A DNA stretch of 25,721 bases from QHBQ01 sp038230695 (GTDB lineage Bacteria > Chloroflexota > Chloroflexia > QHBQ01): the NCBI GenBank assembly GCA_038230695.1, contig JBBRMT010000034.1:1-25721 (forward strand). Direction: 5' to 3'. This document shows positions 7,452 to 14,540 of this stretch, in pieces (positions within the stretch are counted from its first letter, which is position 1; each line of letters begins with the position of its first letter). The position numbers and the translations under genes are program-made. Under the pieces are notes generated by a model. It was not told the origin of the DNA, searched no databases, and was given only the letters and a program-made list of their open reading frames with translations.

Positions 7452-7512
7452 TTGGCAAGAGCCAACCTTGTAGCGCCTAACTGCCAAAGTTAGAATCTAC
7501 AAGGAGATACAA
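7452..7512 (+). promoter_or_regulatory. Ribosome-binding site hidden in a hairpin (cyclase 1)
   Basis: A small hairpin TTGGC-AAGA-GCCAA (7452-7465) is followed by a long one in which CCTTGTAG (7466-7473) pairs with CTACAAGG (7497-7504). Inside that stem CTAACT (7477-7482) pairs with AGTTAG (7488-7493) across a 3x3 internal loop. The Shine-Dalgarno AAGGAG (7501-7506) lies in the right arm, six bases before the ATG. As drawn, translation of the first cyclase would need melting or rearrangement, for example by ligand, temperature or an upstream translating ribosome. Confidence 0.7.
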
Positions 7513-8610
7513 ATGCCCCAAAGCAATTCAAGAAGTACCAACCTAGCAACCATCCCGCTGTTCTCTGGTGTTCCCGCCCACCTGCTCGAACTCATCACTC
7601 CTGAGATGGAGCGATACTACAACCACGACGAGGTTATCTTTCACGAATTGGAAGAACCCGTTGGCCTGATCGTATTGCTACATGGTCAGGCCCGCATTCT
7701 CGCTGAGGACACATTCCTCCTCACTCGTAGCCCCTACGAGGTAGTCGGTGAGCAAGCCTACATTGACGATGTTCTGTACAGCGCTACGGTCATTGCACAA
7801 GGTATGGTCAAGGCAATCGTTATACCCCGAACGGTTGTCGGCCAATTGATGTCCGACCCCACCTTCAACCTCAACCTCCTGCGTAACCTTTCCTATAAGC
7901 TGCGCCAGTCCACCAGTGAACGCGCCTTTCGCTACCGCAATGAGCAATTGCTGTTCAGCGAGTTCCGCTCCCACCTCTCCCCTGAAGTAACCCAGCGCCT
8001 CCTAGCAAGCGGCACCGCCTACGGCAATCCACGCTACATTGATGCGGTCATCCTCTTTTCAGATATCCGATCCTTCACCGAACGCTCTGCGGGCATGGGT
8101 TCCGTTGACATTGCTACTCAGTTGAGCAACTACCTGGACGGCGTGGTAGATATCATCCACAAACACGAAGGCATGGTGGACAAGTTCATCGGCGATGCGG
8201 TAATGGCGATTTGGGGCTTTGCTTCCAGTGAAGGAGATCTGGTGCATCAAGCGCTGGCTTGCGCTGAGGAGATGGTTCGCTATGGGCGAACTATGTCCTT
8301 CGGCGACCAACCAATCCACATTGGTGTCGGCCTCAACGCTGGACGTGTGTTCATCGGCAATATCGGCGGCGAGGGCAAGCGACAGTTCACCGTTCTTGGT
8401 ACGCCAGTCAACCTTGCCGCCCGCTATGAGAGTCAATCCAAAATCCTCAATGCTCCCATCGTCCTTGGCGAAGCCTTCACCGAGCGACTGCGACCAGAGT
8501 TGCAGAAGCGACTAATTACCCACGAACACCAAGACATCAAAGGCGCGGAGCAGCAAACGCTCTACACCTACGACCCCACCCTGCTGAGTACGGAAGGAGA
8601 ACTGCAATGA
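7513..8610 (+). CDS. cNMP-binding domain fused to class III nucleotide cyclase
   Basis: The 365-residue protein has an N-terminal cyclic-nucleotide-binding-like (CAP_ED) beta barrel at about 12-130 and a class III adenylate/guanylate cyclase domain at about 170-355. The catalytic set is complete: metal ligands D184 (FSDIRSFT) and D228 (DKFIGD), base-recognition K224 and T297 (LGTPVN), and transition-state residues N300 and R304 (NLAAR). The Lys/Thr pair is the adenylate-cyclase type, so cAMP is the likeliest product; this is inferred from family rules. No membrane segment or signal peptide is visible, so it is cytoplasmic. The barrel may sense the cyclic nucleotide. Its stop codon overlaps the ATG of the second cyclase (ATGA), so the two are translationally coupled. 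Initiation depends on the hairpin-buried AAGGAG. Confidence 0.9.
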   Translation: MPQSNSRSTNLATIPLFSGVPAHLLELITPEMERYYNHDEVIFHELEEPVGLIVLLHGQARILAEDTFLLTRSPYEVVGEQAYIDDVLYSATVIAQGMVKAIVIPRTVVGQLMSDPTFNLNLLRNLSYKLRQSTSERAFRYRNEQLLFSEFRSHLSPEVTQRLLASGTAYGNPRYIDAVILFSDIRSFTERSAGMGSVDIATQLSNYLDGVVDIIHKHEGMVDKFIGDAVMAIWGFASSEGDLVHQALACAEEMVRYGRTMSFGDQPIHIGVGLNAGRVFIGNIGGEGKRQFTVLGTPVNLAARYESQSKILNAPIVLGEAFTERLRPELQKRLITHEHQDIKGAEQQTLYTYDPTLLSTEGELQ

Positions 8611-10139
8611 GCTGGAACATCAATACAAGCCGCGCCCGCGTCGAGGAGTATATCCAGAACATGGGTGACATCTACATCGAACCGCTGGATAGGGAAGCAA
8701 ACCTTGATAGTCTGCTCACCCCAACCAACTGCCGCGACATCTACGGCGCACACGTCTACGCTCAGGTGTCAAACTTCGCTTGCTTGGCCTCAAGTCTCAC
8801 AGATGAAGACGAGTATAAACGGATGATTCAAGCACTGCACATCTACCAGCGTGAGGTAGCCCGCATCGTCGAGAGTAACGCCATCTTCGACGGCTTTAGG
8901 GTCCACTTCCAAGGCTCCAAACTGCACGCGCTGTTCTACCGGCCAATCCGCAACCCACGGGCAATCGCCACACGTGCGGTGCTACTCCAACTGGTGCTGA
9001 AGGATTTCGTCACCAATGTCTTCAATCCCGCGTTCAGCATTGACGATTTCAAGATTGCAGGGGGTACAGACATCGGCAACGCAATCGGCACAAGCAACGG
9101 TATAAAAGGTGACCGTGAGTTGCTCTTCATCGGCTCCCCAGCAAACTATGCGGCGAAGATAGTCAGCGACGATTGGAAAATGCGCCTCACAGAACGAGTT
9201 TACGCCGAGCTACCTGCCGACCTCCAAAACCTTTGCTTCGAGTGTGGCGAGGGAATCTACCAGCTTATCGGCCTGCATCTCATTGCGCTGAACGATCTGC
9301 TCGACAAGTACGGCATCGGATGGAGCCGCGAAGATAGCGCCAGCCGCATTGAGTCGGACAAAGCCTCCTCCCCTCTCAGCATTATCAAGTTCAGCAGTGC
9401 AGATACGTTGATAAGACTTGACGACCTCAGCATCCACAACAGCAAGCGGGTAGAGGCGGCATCGGTGTTCGCCGATGTGTCTGGCTTTACCCGCTACATT
9501 GACCACGCGGAGAGAGATGGGCGGGTTACTGACGCACTAAAGGTCTTCCATGTCATCCGCAGGGAGCTGGCAACGGTGATTAAGGTAGACTTCGACGGCA
9601 TCCGCATCCAGTACCAAGGAGATCGCGTGCAAGGTTTGCTTCATTTGCCGAAAGATGACCAGAGCAGCATTGCGTTGAAAGCGGTCAGGATGGCGGCAGC
9701 CATGCAATCCTCCATGGGGATTATTAAACAATCGCTATGGGGCATTCAAGAGCTTACCCTCGCCGTCGGTGTTGACTTTGGCACAACTCTGGTGTCTAAG
9801 CTCGGTCAGCACGCCTACCGAGACCGCATTTGCTTGGGAGAGCCAGTGGAGATGGCGGCACGGAACGAGGAGAAGTGCGAGGGAAACCAAATCGGCATCG
9901 GCAGTGCCGTGTACGATGCGCTGCCGAAGCAAGTGCAAGCGCCATTTACCTACAGCCGCAGTGTTCAGTGCTATGTTGCCACTGACCTTGACGCATACAA
10001 GCTAGGGTTGATAGAGGATGCTATTGCCTACGATCACCAGAAAGGGGTGTACGTTCAGCCCGGCGCTATCCTTAAAATAAATAGTGAGGAGGTTCCCAAT
10101 GCCCAACCATTCCGGCCAGCGCGGCCTTACGCGCCCTAA
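8607..10139 (+). CDS. Tandem class III cyclase-homology protein with one dead and one metal-binding domain
   Basis: The 510-residue protein holds two cyclase homology domains. In the first (about 45-190) the metal positions are Q53 (VYAQVSNF) and S104 (FQGSK), so it cannot bind the two catalytic metals, though N180 and K184 stand in the transition-state positions. The second (about 283-425) keeps D290 (FADVSGFT) and D339 (QGDRVQG) and R419, but has E415 in place of the usual Asn and Q335/E412 at the base-recognition positions. This differs from both adenylate (Lys/Asp or Thr) and guanylate (Glu/Cys) signatures. The halves could form one composite active site, as in mammalian C1/C2 cyclases. 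The product base is unknown; a pyrimidine cyclase of Pycsar type is one possibility. The start overlaps cyclase 1 by four bases, and its 3' end overlaps the E2 gene by 41 bases. Confidence 0.82.
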   Translation: MSWNINTSRARVEEYIQNMGDIYIEPLDREANLDSLLTPTNCRDIYGAHVYAQVSNFACLASSLTDEDEYKRMIQALHIYQREVARIVESNAIFDGFRVHFQGSKLHALFYRPIRNPRAIATRAVLLQLVLKDFVTNVFNPAFSIDDFKIAGGTDIGNAIGTSNGIKGDRELLFIGSPANYAAKIVSDDWKMRLTERVYAELPADLQNLCFECGEGIYQLIGLHLIALNDLLDKYGIGWSREDSASRIESDKASSPLSIIKFSSADTLIRLDDLSIHNSKRVEAASVFADVSGFTRYIDHAERDGRVTDALKVFHVIRRELATVIKVDFDGIRIQYQGDRVQGLLHLPKDDQSSIALKAVRMAAAMQSSMGIIKQSLWGIQELTLAVGVDFGTTLVSKLGQHAYRDRICLGEPVEMAARNEEKCEGNQIGIGSAVYDALPKQVQAPFTYSRSVQCYVATDLDAYKLGLIEDAIAYDHQKGVYVQPGAILKINSEEVPNAQPFRPARPYAP

Positions 10140-10887
10140 GGCGCAGTGGTATGAACGAGGTGGCGGCGCTCGCCGCCTTGTTCACGATAAAGCTCTGATC
10201 GCTGCTTCTTACCCCAACCTCAGTTACCAAAAAGCTGCTGATGGCCAGATGCTGCTGGTGGGGGAGCTTAACATAGAGGTTAATTGCGGCATAATAACCA
10301 AAGTGCCGATTCGGATCGAGTTCTCGGCAGATTACCCTTCATCCGAACCCTGCGCCTATGATATAGGCGACCAATTCGAACACATTCCTGATAGGCATTT
10401 CTTCAACGCCGCCGGCCTTTGTTGCCTATGGCTATATCCAGACTCTCGGTGGCAACCGGATGACCTCAGCGGTCTAGCCAATTTCCTTACCGAAGTGGCA
10501 GTGTTCTTCCACCGCCAACTGATCTACGATGTTACCAGAGTGTGGCCCGGTCCTGCCCGCAGCCATGGGGCAAAGGGCTATCAGGAGTTCATGTGTGAGA
10601 TGTTGGGTGGGGATGAAAAGCTCATGCACTCACTCGCCCCAGTATTCGCCGATGTATCCACTGTTGGGCCTCAAAGTCCCTGCCCCTGCGGTAGCGGACG
10701 ACTATATGGCATCTGCCATCACAGCAAGGTTAGAGAGATCGAACGGCGTGTTGGCAAACAGTTCTTGGTTGCCAGCTTTCTACCCATCGTGGACGAGATG
10801 GTAGTGCGGGATAATCCTGTGCTAGGCCGTCTGCTGCTCTCTGTGATAAGCTTAAGGATGAACACATCGGCAAAGCCGCACGACTAA
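10099..10887 (+). CDS. E2-like (ubiquitin-conjugating fold) protein with C-terminal SEC-C zinc motif
   Basis: The 262-residue protein starts at ATG 10099, chosen because AGGAGG lies six bases upstream; a GTG at 10084 is the alternative. Residues 20-150 match bacterial E2-like proteins of type II CBASS-related systems: a beta-meander around 'IRIEFSADYPSSEP', His100 (PDRHFF), then GLCCLW with candidate catalytic cysteines C108/C109 (C109 best fits the CLW pattern), and a trailing helix. The C-terminal part has a SEC-C zinc-binding motif, CPCGSGRLYGICHH, with C195, C197, C206 and H207/H208. In CBASS, E2-type proteins attach the nucleotide-synthesising enzyme to targets through a C-terminal residue. 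By analogy this protein may act on one of the upstream cyclases; their C-termini do not end in Gly, so this is inference. No E1 domain or peptidase partner is visible nearby. Confidence 0.78.
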   Translation: MPNHSGQRGLTRPKAQWYERGGGARRLVHDKALIAASYPNLSYQKAADGQMLLVGELNIEVNCGIITKVPIRIEFSADYPSSEPCAYDIGDQFEHIPDRHFFNAAGLCCLWLYPDSRWQPDDLSGLANFLTEVAVFFHRQLIYDVTRVWPGPARSHGAKGYQEFMCEMLGGDEKLMHSLAPVFADVSTVGPQSPCPCGSGRLYGICHHSKVREIERRVGKQFLVASFLPIVDEMVVRDNPVLGRLLLSVISLRMNTSAKPHD

Positions 10888-10904
10888 TATGGAGGTTTAC
10901 GCAC

Positions 10905-11111
10905 ATGAGTAATGAACAGAGGGTAAAGGTAGTTGCCTGTAACGTAGGCCAGTACACTCTACCATTAAGCCTGAGCAAGGTCCTCGCTGATTTCAACCAC
11001 CTTGGTGGAAGCTTATGGTGCCCTTCTCTCAGCTACGATCCGCTTAACCTCGTTCTCCCATCCTACTATATGAACAATCCGTATAAATCCTTGGTTTTTG
11101 TTCATAAGTAG
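10905..11111 (+). CDS. Small protein after the E2 gene, possibly truncated fourth operon gene
   Basis: A 68-codon frame starts 17 bases after the E2 stop, with GGAGG (10891-10895) about nine bases upstream of the ATG, so initiation is plausible. The first 36 or so residues (MSNEQRVKVVACNVGQYTLP onward) look like ordinary protein. The rest lies opposite the 3' end of the convergent gene at 11013-12056, and its composition there is dictated by that gene. This looks like the 5' end of an operon gene cut off when the convergent gene arrived, but a genuine short protein cannot be excluded. A perfect palindrome CCACCTTGGTGG lies at 10997-11008. I recognise no family. Confidence 0.35.
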   Translation: MSNEQRVKVVACNVGQYTLPLSLSKVLADFNHLGGSLWCPSLSYDPLNLVLPSYYMNNPYKSLVFVHK

Positions 11112-12056
11112 TTCTATCCTCGTCTGCTGACTAAGAAGCTGCCAATCCTCGAACATAATATAGATGGCATTACCATACTCAGGGTTCTCGAACACGACGA
11201 GATCATCTGCAAATTGCGCACCTATATATCGTTCAAAACCACCTTCTCCAACAACTAGGTTAGCAGGATTGAGGCTAGCAAGCAAGTTCAGCCTATCTTC
11301 AATCCGCTTCTTTACTAGGGCGGAGGCACTCTTGAACCTTGATACCACATCGGTGATGATTGCATCCTTATCTTCACCGAGGGGCAGGATTTCCCAATTG
11401 ACCTTTACTATTTTCAAGTAGTCATTTCGACTTGTCTTACTCGGATACACATCGGCTGCACCAACGTTTTCTTGAAGCAGGTTCAAATCGCTAAGAAGAT
11501 CATCCCTAAAACCCTTGTCATTACGGTTTAGAACCTCACCAATGCAAAAGCGAATGGAAAATACAAGCTCCCCGGTCTTTGTCGTTGTACGTAGCAGTTC
11601 CATATCGATCGGAAGGTATTTTGGCATGAGAAAATCCCGCTGGTAAACCTCTCTAGCCCAGTCAATTGAATGCGAGCCTTTGGACCAGTCGCCCCAGTTC
11701 GGCGAATCGATAGTTTGGGTTTGGGTCGTCATGGGAAGATCAGTACGCCTAATCCATATACCATTAACGTTGATGTTGGATTGATTACCTATGGACGCAT
11801 TTGGTACAATGCTCTCAGGTACTACAAGCTGACCAGCCTCCAACTTTATACCAAGGTGAGCGTATGTACCCGCGGTAATAGCACTCTCCCTTACTTCTAG
11901 TAGGCACGCTACGATTATGTCATCAGAGGGCAAGTTGGCTATTTTCTGTGTAATAGAGCTGGGGATTTTAAGTAGTTTACTCTTCCAAGCAAACCGCTTC
12001 GTGGCACGCCTTGTTTGTCTGATGCCTATACGCTTCTTCGTTACCATGGTATACAT
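11013..12056 (-). CDS. Hypothetical protein, 347 residues, convergent to the cyclase operon
   Basis: A continuous minus-strand frame with normal composition. The start is ATG 12056, or the ATG at 12047, which has the better-spaced AGGA upstream. The N-terminus is rich in Lys/Arg (KKRIGIRQTRRATKRFAWKS), fitting nucleic-acid contact. The central part carries alternating strands and helices, and the C-terminal 80 residues form a compact unit with 'YGNAIYIMFEDWQLLSQQTR' and a final 'RIVHIVGWENEV'. I have the impression that the latter recurs at the end of other accessory-gene hypotheticals, but I cannot name the family. There are no transmembrane segments or catalytic motif that I can defend. Its AT-richer composition compared with the replication genes suggests a separate acquisition. 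It could belong to the cyclase/E2 system, though orientation argues against co-transcription. Confidence 0.7.
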   Translation of the reverse strand: MYTMVTKKRIGIRQTRRATKRFAWKSKLLKIPSSITQKIANLPSDDIIVACLLEVRESAITAGTYAHLGIKLEAGQLVVPESIVPNASIGNQSNINVNGIWIRRTDLPMTTQTQTIDSPNWGDWSKGSHSIDWAREVYQRDFLMPKYLPIDMELLRTTTKTGELVFSIRFCIGEVLNRNDKGFRDDLLSDLNLLQENVGAADVYPSKTSRNDYLKIVKVNWEILPLGEDKDAIITDVVSRFKSASALVKKRIEDRLNLLASLNPANLVVGEGGFERYIGAQFADDLVVFENPEYGNAIYIMFEDWQLLSQQTRIELLMNKNQGFIRIVHIVGWENEVKRIVAERRAP

Positions 12057-12247
12057 CCTATAGCAGGAAAGATGACATAGAGTGCTACTGGAGTCTGTTA
12101 GTATTACAACCGTGTTTGACAGTGAAGATGAAAAGTGCTCTGGTGGGGCATATTTATTGATTTTAGCAGGTATGTATCATTGTAGCACCCTCAGGCGGAT
12201 TATGCAATAGCACGGGCGATCAGTTTCCCAGCAAAATAGTGGCAGAT

Positions 12248-12339
12248 GGTAAGGTTGCGGTAAGGTTGCAGGGTAGCTGAAGATGGCGAGCAGCGCCGCA
12301 CACCAGATAGTATGCTTGCTCACTTGCCTGCTGGTGCGG
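12248..12339. repeat. 11-bp direct repeat and imperfect inverted repeat in the 12057-12419 spacer
   Basis: GGTAAGGTTGC occurs twice head-to-tail (12248-12258 and 12259-12269). Further on CCGCACACCAG (about 12296-12306) pairs with CTGGTGCGG (12331-12339) apart from a two-base bulge, ending 18 bases before the -10 box at 12361. Either may be a regulator site. The remaining spacer from 12057 shows nothing else I can call. Confidence 0.4.
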
Positions 12340-12357
12340 AGATATGATTTGCAGAGG

Positions 12358-12366
12358 TGGTATAAT
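12358..12366 (+). promoter_or_regulatory. Extended -10 promoter for the 12420 gene
   Basis: TGG-TATAAT has the TGn extension directly before a perfect -10 hexamer. No good -35 is present at 17 bases, as is allowed for extended -10 promoters. Transcription would begin near 12373, giving a leader of about 47 bases. Confidence 0.6.
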
Positions 12367-12419
12367 AGCTAGTAGCGGGATGGATTGCCGGAGATAAGGC
12401 AGATTGGGAGAAGGGACTG

Positions 12420-13151
12420 ATGCCAACCTACTTTGAGCGCTACCTGGCGGGCGAATACGAACAGGTCTGGGATGAGCTAATGGCCCGGGGTGCAGCGGTG
12501 CGCGAGGAGCCGGTGTATGCTGATGCCCTGGCGGTGGCCAGGGAGGCGATGCGGCGGGCGCGGTACAATGTTGAGCTACTTATCAGTAGATTGAAAGCCC
12601 TCGGCTTTATTTTCCGTTATGCGCCACTAAAAGACTGGTCACCACTAAAACAGGCTACTGCTATAGACATAGCTCGGCTCGACAAGCTGGAAGAGGATAT
12701 TGGACCTATCCCTCTGACCCTCCGCACCTGGTATGAGATGATCAGTGAGGTGTGCCTCTTGGGAACTCTTCCGGATTCGGAGTGGCCGCCAGCATTTGAC
12801 ATAGAGGCTCTGGCAATCACCAACAGCGACTTCAGTTCTTACGGAGAGGAGTTTAGGTTCAACCGTATTCCTGGTGGGCCGATAGACAGTATTCGTGCTG
12901 CTGGTATTACTATCAGGGATGACGATCTAATCAATGCTGGTGATGAGGTCGGTCTGTCTGAGATCATCGCTCCCGACCAAGGTGCAGATGGCCGCTTCTG
13001 GTGTCAAGAGTACAACTTTGCCCCGACTTTCGTTGGTTATCTGCGGGTCTGCTTCGCGTGGGGCGGCTTTCCTGGATTTAGCCAACTGAGCGATAATATA
13101 CACCCAACCAAAATACTGAAGGAGCTTACCCAGGGGCTGCTACCGATTTAG
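12420..13151 (+). CDS. Hypothetical protein with SUKH/SMI1-like character
   Basis: A 243-residue protein with AGAAGGGA upstream of the ATG. The N-terminus (MPTYFERYLAGEYEQVWDEL, then helices rich in AREAMRRAR) resembles a family of hypotheticals in which helical repeats precede a globular domain. The segment LDKLEEDIGPIPLTLRTWYE (about 90-110), followed later by 'VGYLRVCFAWGGFPGF', recalls the SMI1/KNR4 (SUKH) fold used by many immunity proteins. This is a pattern impression, not an assignment. If correct, it would act as a cytoplasmic toxin-immunity or toxin-binding protein. No cognate toxin gene lies next to it. Composition shifts to AT-richer codons in the middle. It stands alone between an extended -10 promoter and the convergent XRE gene. 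Confidence 0.7.
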   Translation: MPTYFERYLAGEYEQVWDELMARGAAVREEPVYADALAVAREAMRRARYNVELLISRLKALGFIFRYAPLKDWSPLKQATAIDIARLDKLEEDIGPIPLTLRTWYEMISEVCLLGTLPDSEWPPAFDIEALAITNSDFSSYGEEFRFNRIPGGPIDSIRAAGITIRDDDLINAGDEVGLSEIIAPDQGADGRFWCQEYNFAPTFVGYLRVCFAWGGFPGFSQLSDNIHPTKILKELTQGLLPI

Positions 13152-13208
13152 TCGCTCAATTAGGGAGTGATGCATGGAAATTGTGGTGTGAGTTTGAAGC
13201 ATAGCCTG

Positions 13209-14177
13209 CTACGTACCCCAGCCCTGCACGGGCAAGAAGATAATTACTAGAACAGTGAGGGTGATTATAAGGTTGGCTACACCTGCGTTAAGCACTATCC
13301 TGGGGCGGCTAGAGTGCCGATACATGGTGAGAGTGATGATACCGATAATCAGGCCAGCTATGAGCAGGAAGCCACAAACCCAGACCAAAAGAAGGCCCAT
13401 AAATGGCAGGTACGCCCAAATCTTAAAGGGGATAACGATCAGTAGCAGGGCAATGGCCAGGAGTGGGAGTAGTAGGCCAACAATAGCCCAGGTAGTCACC
13501 CTACGACTACCGGAGCCATGGGTAATACGCACAGAGGGTTCAAGACAAGCCTCGTCTTGCTTGAGTATACCGGACAAAGGAGGCACCTCCAGGGGAGGGG
13601 GAGAAGCTAGTCCGGGGTAGTCGGTAATCTCCACGCCCGAGGTGTCGTCAGCGTAAGGTTGTTGTTGTGTTCGATGGGTAGGGTAGTTGTTATCTGGCTG
13701 TATCATGTCTCCCCTTAAGCTCCCCTCGCCAGCCTCCTTTGAAACCCCCGCCTTGCTCCCCTCAACCTCAAGGTAGCCATCGATCGCTCCTTTTACGGCA
13801 ATCGCCAGTCCCTTTACATCACGAGGATGATAGTTATACAGCAGATACTTGTCCAGGGCGATTCGATGAGCGAGTTCATCCTCTGCCAGGGTCGTTGGTG
13901 CATCATGGGCAATGCTGTATCCTGCGAGGGCTAGCCATTGTGCTAGCAGTTGCTGGGCCTCTTCAGTGCTGTTGCTCAACTCACGGGCAATTGGGTTAAG
14001 TATATGGGGCTTTGGCATCTCACCGATATTACCGGTCTCTATAGTAGAAAGAGTTCGCTGATCAAGGCCAGCACGAGCTGCCACTGCACCTTGCTTATAG
14101 TATGTCTTATTCGTAGCGGCCAACTCTTCGCGCCGTTGCCGGATTGCCTGACTCATAGCAGCAAGTTTGTTGATCAT
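13209..14177 (-). CDS. XRE-type helix-turn-helix regulator with C-terminal membrane anchor
   Basis: The start is placed at ATG 14177, preceded by GAGGGGAG at six bases; an upstream in-frame ATG at 14219 with a weaker GAGGG is possible. Residues 3-70 form an XRE-like helix-turn-helix (QAIRQRREEL, YKQGAVAARAGLDQRTLSTI, ETG). A linker of about 150 residues rich in Pro, Gln and Ser follows. Three hydrophobic stretches at about 229-250, 254-283 and 295-315 then anchor the protein in the membrane, so the DNA-binding head is predicted to be cytoplasmic and tethered. Such proteins can couple a membrane event to transcription. It is divergent from the SWIM-finger gene. TTATTCG/CGAATAA (14268-14297) between them is a candidate site for autoregulation. 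A TATAAT at 14223-14218 on the minus strand is consistent with the 14177 start. Confidence 0.82.
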   Translation of the reverse strand: MINKLAAMSQAIRQRREELAATNKTYYKQGAVAARAGLDQRTLSTIETGNIGEMPKPHILNPIARELSNSTEEAQQLLAQWLALAGYSIAHDAPTTLAEDELAHRIALDKYLLYNYHPRDVKGLAIAVKGAIDGYLEVEGSKAGVSKEAGEGSLRGDMIQPDNNYPTHRTQQQPYADDTSGVEITDYPGLASPPPLEVPPLSGILKQDEACLEPSVRITHGSGSRRVTTWAIVGLLLPLLAIALLLIVIPFKIWAYLPFMGLLLVWVCGFLLIAGLIIGIITLTMYRHSSRPRIVLNAGVANLIITLTVLVIIFLPVQGWGT

Positions 14178-14267
14178 ATAACTCCCCTCGCCATCTGATA
14201 TTTCTTCTCTCTCCTGCATTATAATCCCTCTGTACCAGTTTCTGCTAAAATGCGTATATTGCTTACG

Positions 14268-14297
14268 TTATTCGAGTTTTGAATAAAAGACGAATAA
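14268..14297. promoter_or_regulatory. Inverted-repeat operator between the XRE and SWIM genes
   Basis: TTATTCG (14268-14274) and CGAATAA (14291-14297) are inverted repeats separated by 16 bases. They end three bases before the -35 box of the rightward promoter. In this divergent region they are the obvious candidate site for the adjacent XRE regulator. Confidence 0.5.
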
Positions 14298-14300
14298 GTA

Positions 14301-14329
14301 TTGCATAATTCCCGAAATTGCGGTATAAT
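14301..14329 (+). promoter_or_regulatory. Sigma-70 promoter for the SWIM-finger operon
   Basis: TTGCAT (14301-14306), a 17-base spacer and a perfect TATAAT (14324-14329). The start site near 14336 gives a leader of about 205 bases that contains several potential hairpins: CAGCC-GAA-GGCTG around 14398-14410, GAAGT/ACTTC around 14430-14462, and the ribosome-binding-site stem at 14476-14540. Confidence 0.75.
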
Positions 14330-14475
14330 ACTTGTGTGGATTCTGCTATTTACGGAATCTAACAACCGCCGGAAAAGCCGCCAGCCATCGGAAGTCGCAG
14401 CCGAAGGCTGGTCAGAGGGTGAGCGAGGGTAGAAGTAAGGCTCTCTCCCCTCCCCACTTCCGGGTTCATACCGAA

Positions 14476-14540
14476 ATTGGGCCTCCCCACTGTCTGCGAC
14501 CAGTTGGGCGAGGCCCTGGTTATTAGCTGGGAGGCCCAAT
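14476..14540 (+). promoter_or_regulatory. 12-bp stem masking the SWIM gene ribosome-binding site
   Basis: ATTGGGCCTCCC (14476-14487) and GGGAGGCCCAAT (14529-14540) are perfectly complementary. The right arm contains GGGAGG, the only good Shine-Dalgarno sequence, and ends at the base before the ATG. Inside the loop CCAG (14500-14503) and GGGC (14506-14509) pair with CTGG and GCCC. This second small hairpin could be exchanged with the outer stem, giving a possible translational switch. Confidence 0.7.

Noticed and set aside
7349..7480. Start-less open frame (43 codons, ...SGEERYLHMQDDNSREW...) overlapping the leader structure
   Set aside because: It looks protein-like and could be a gene remnant, but has no start codon or ribosome-binding site, and the same bases form nested stems; kept only as an alternative explanation for the structure.
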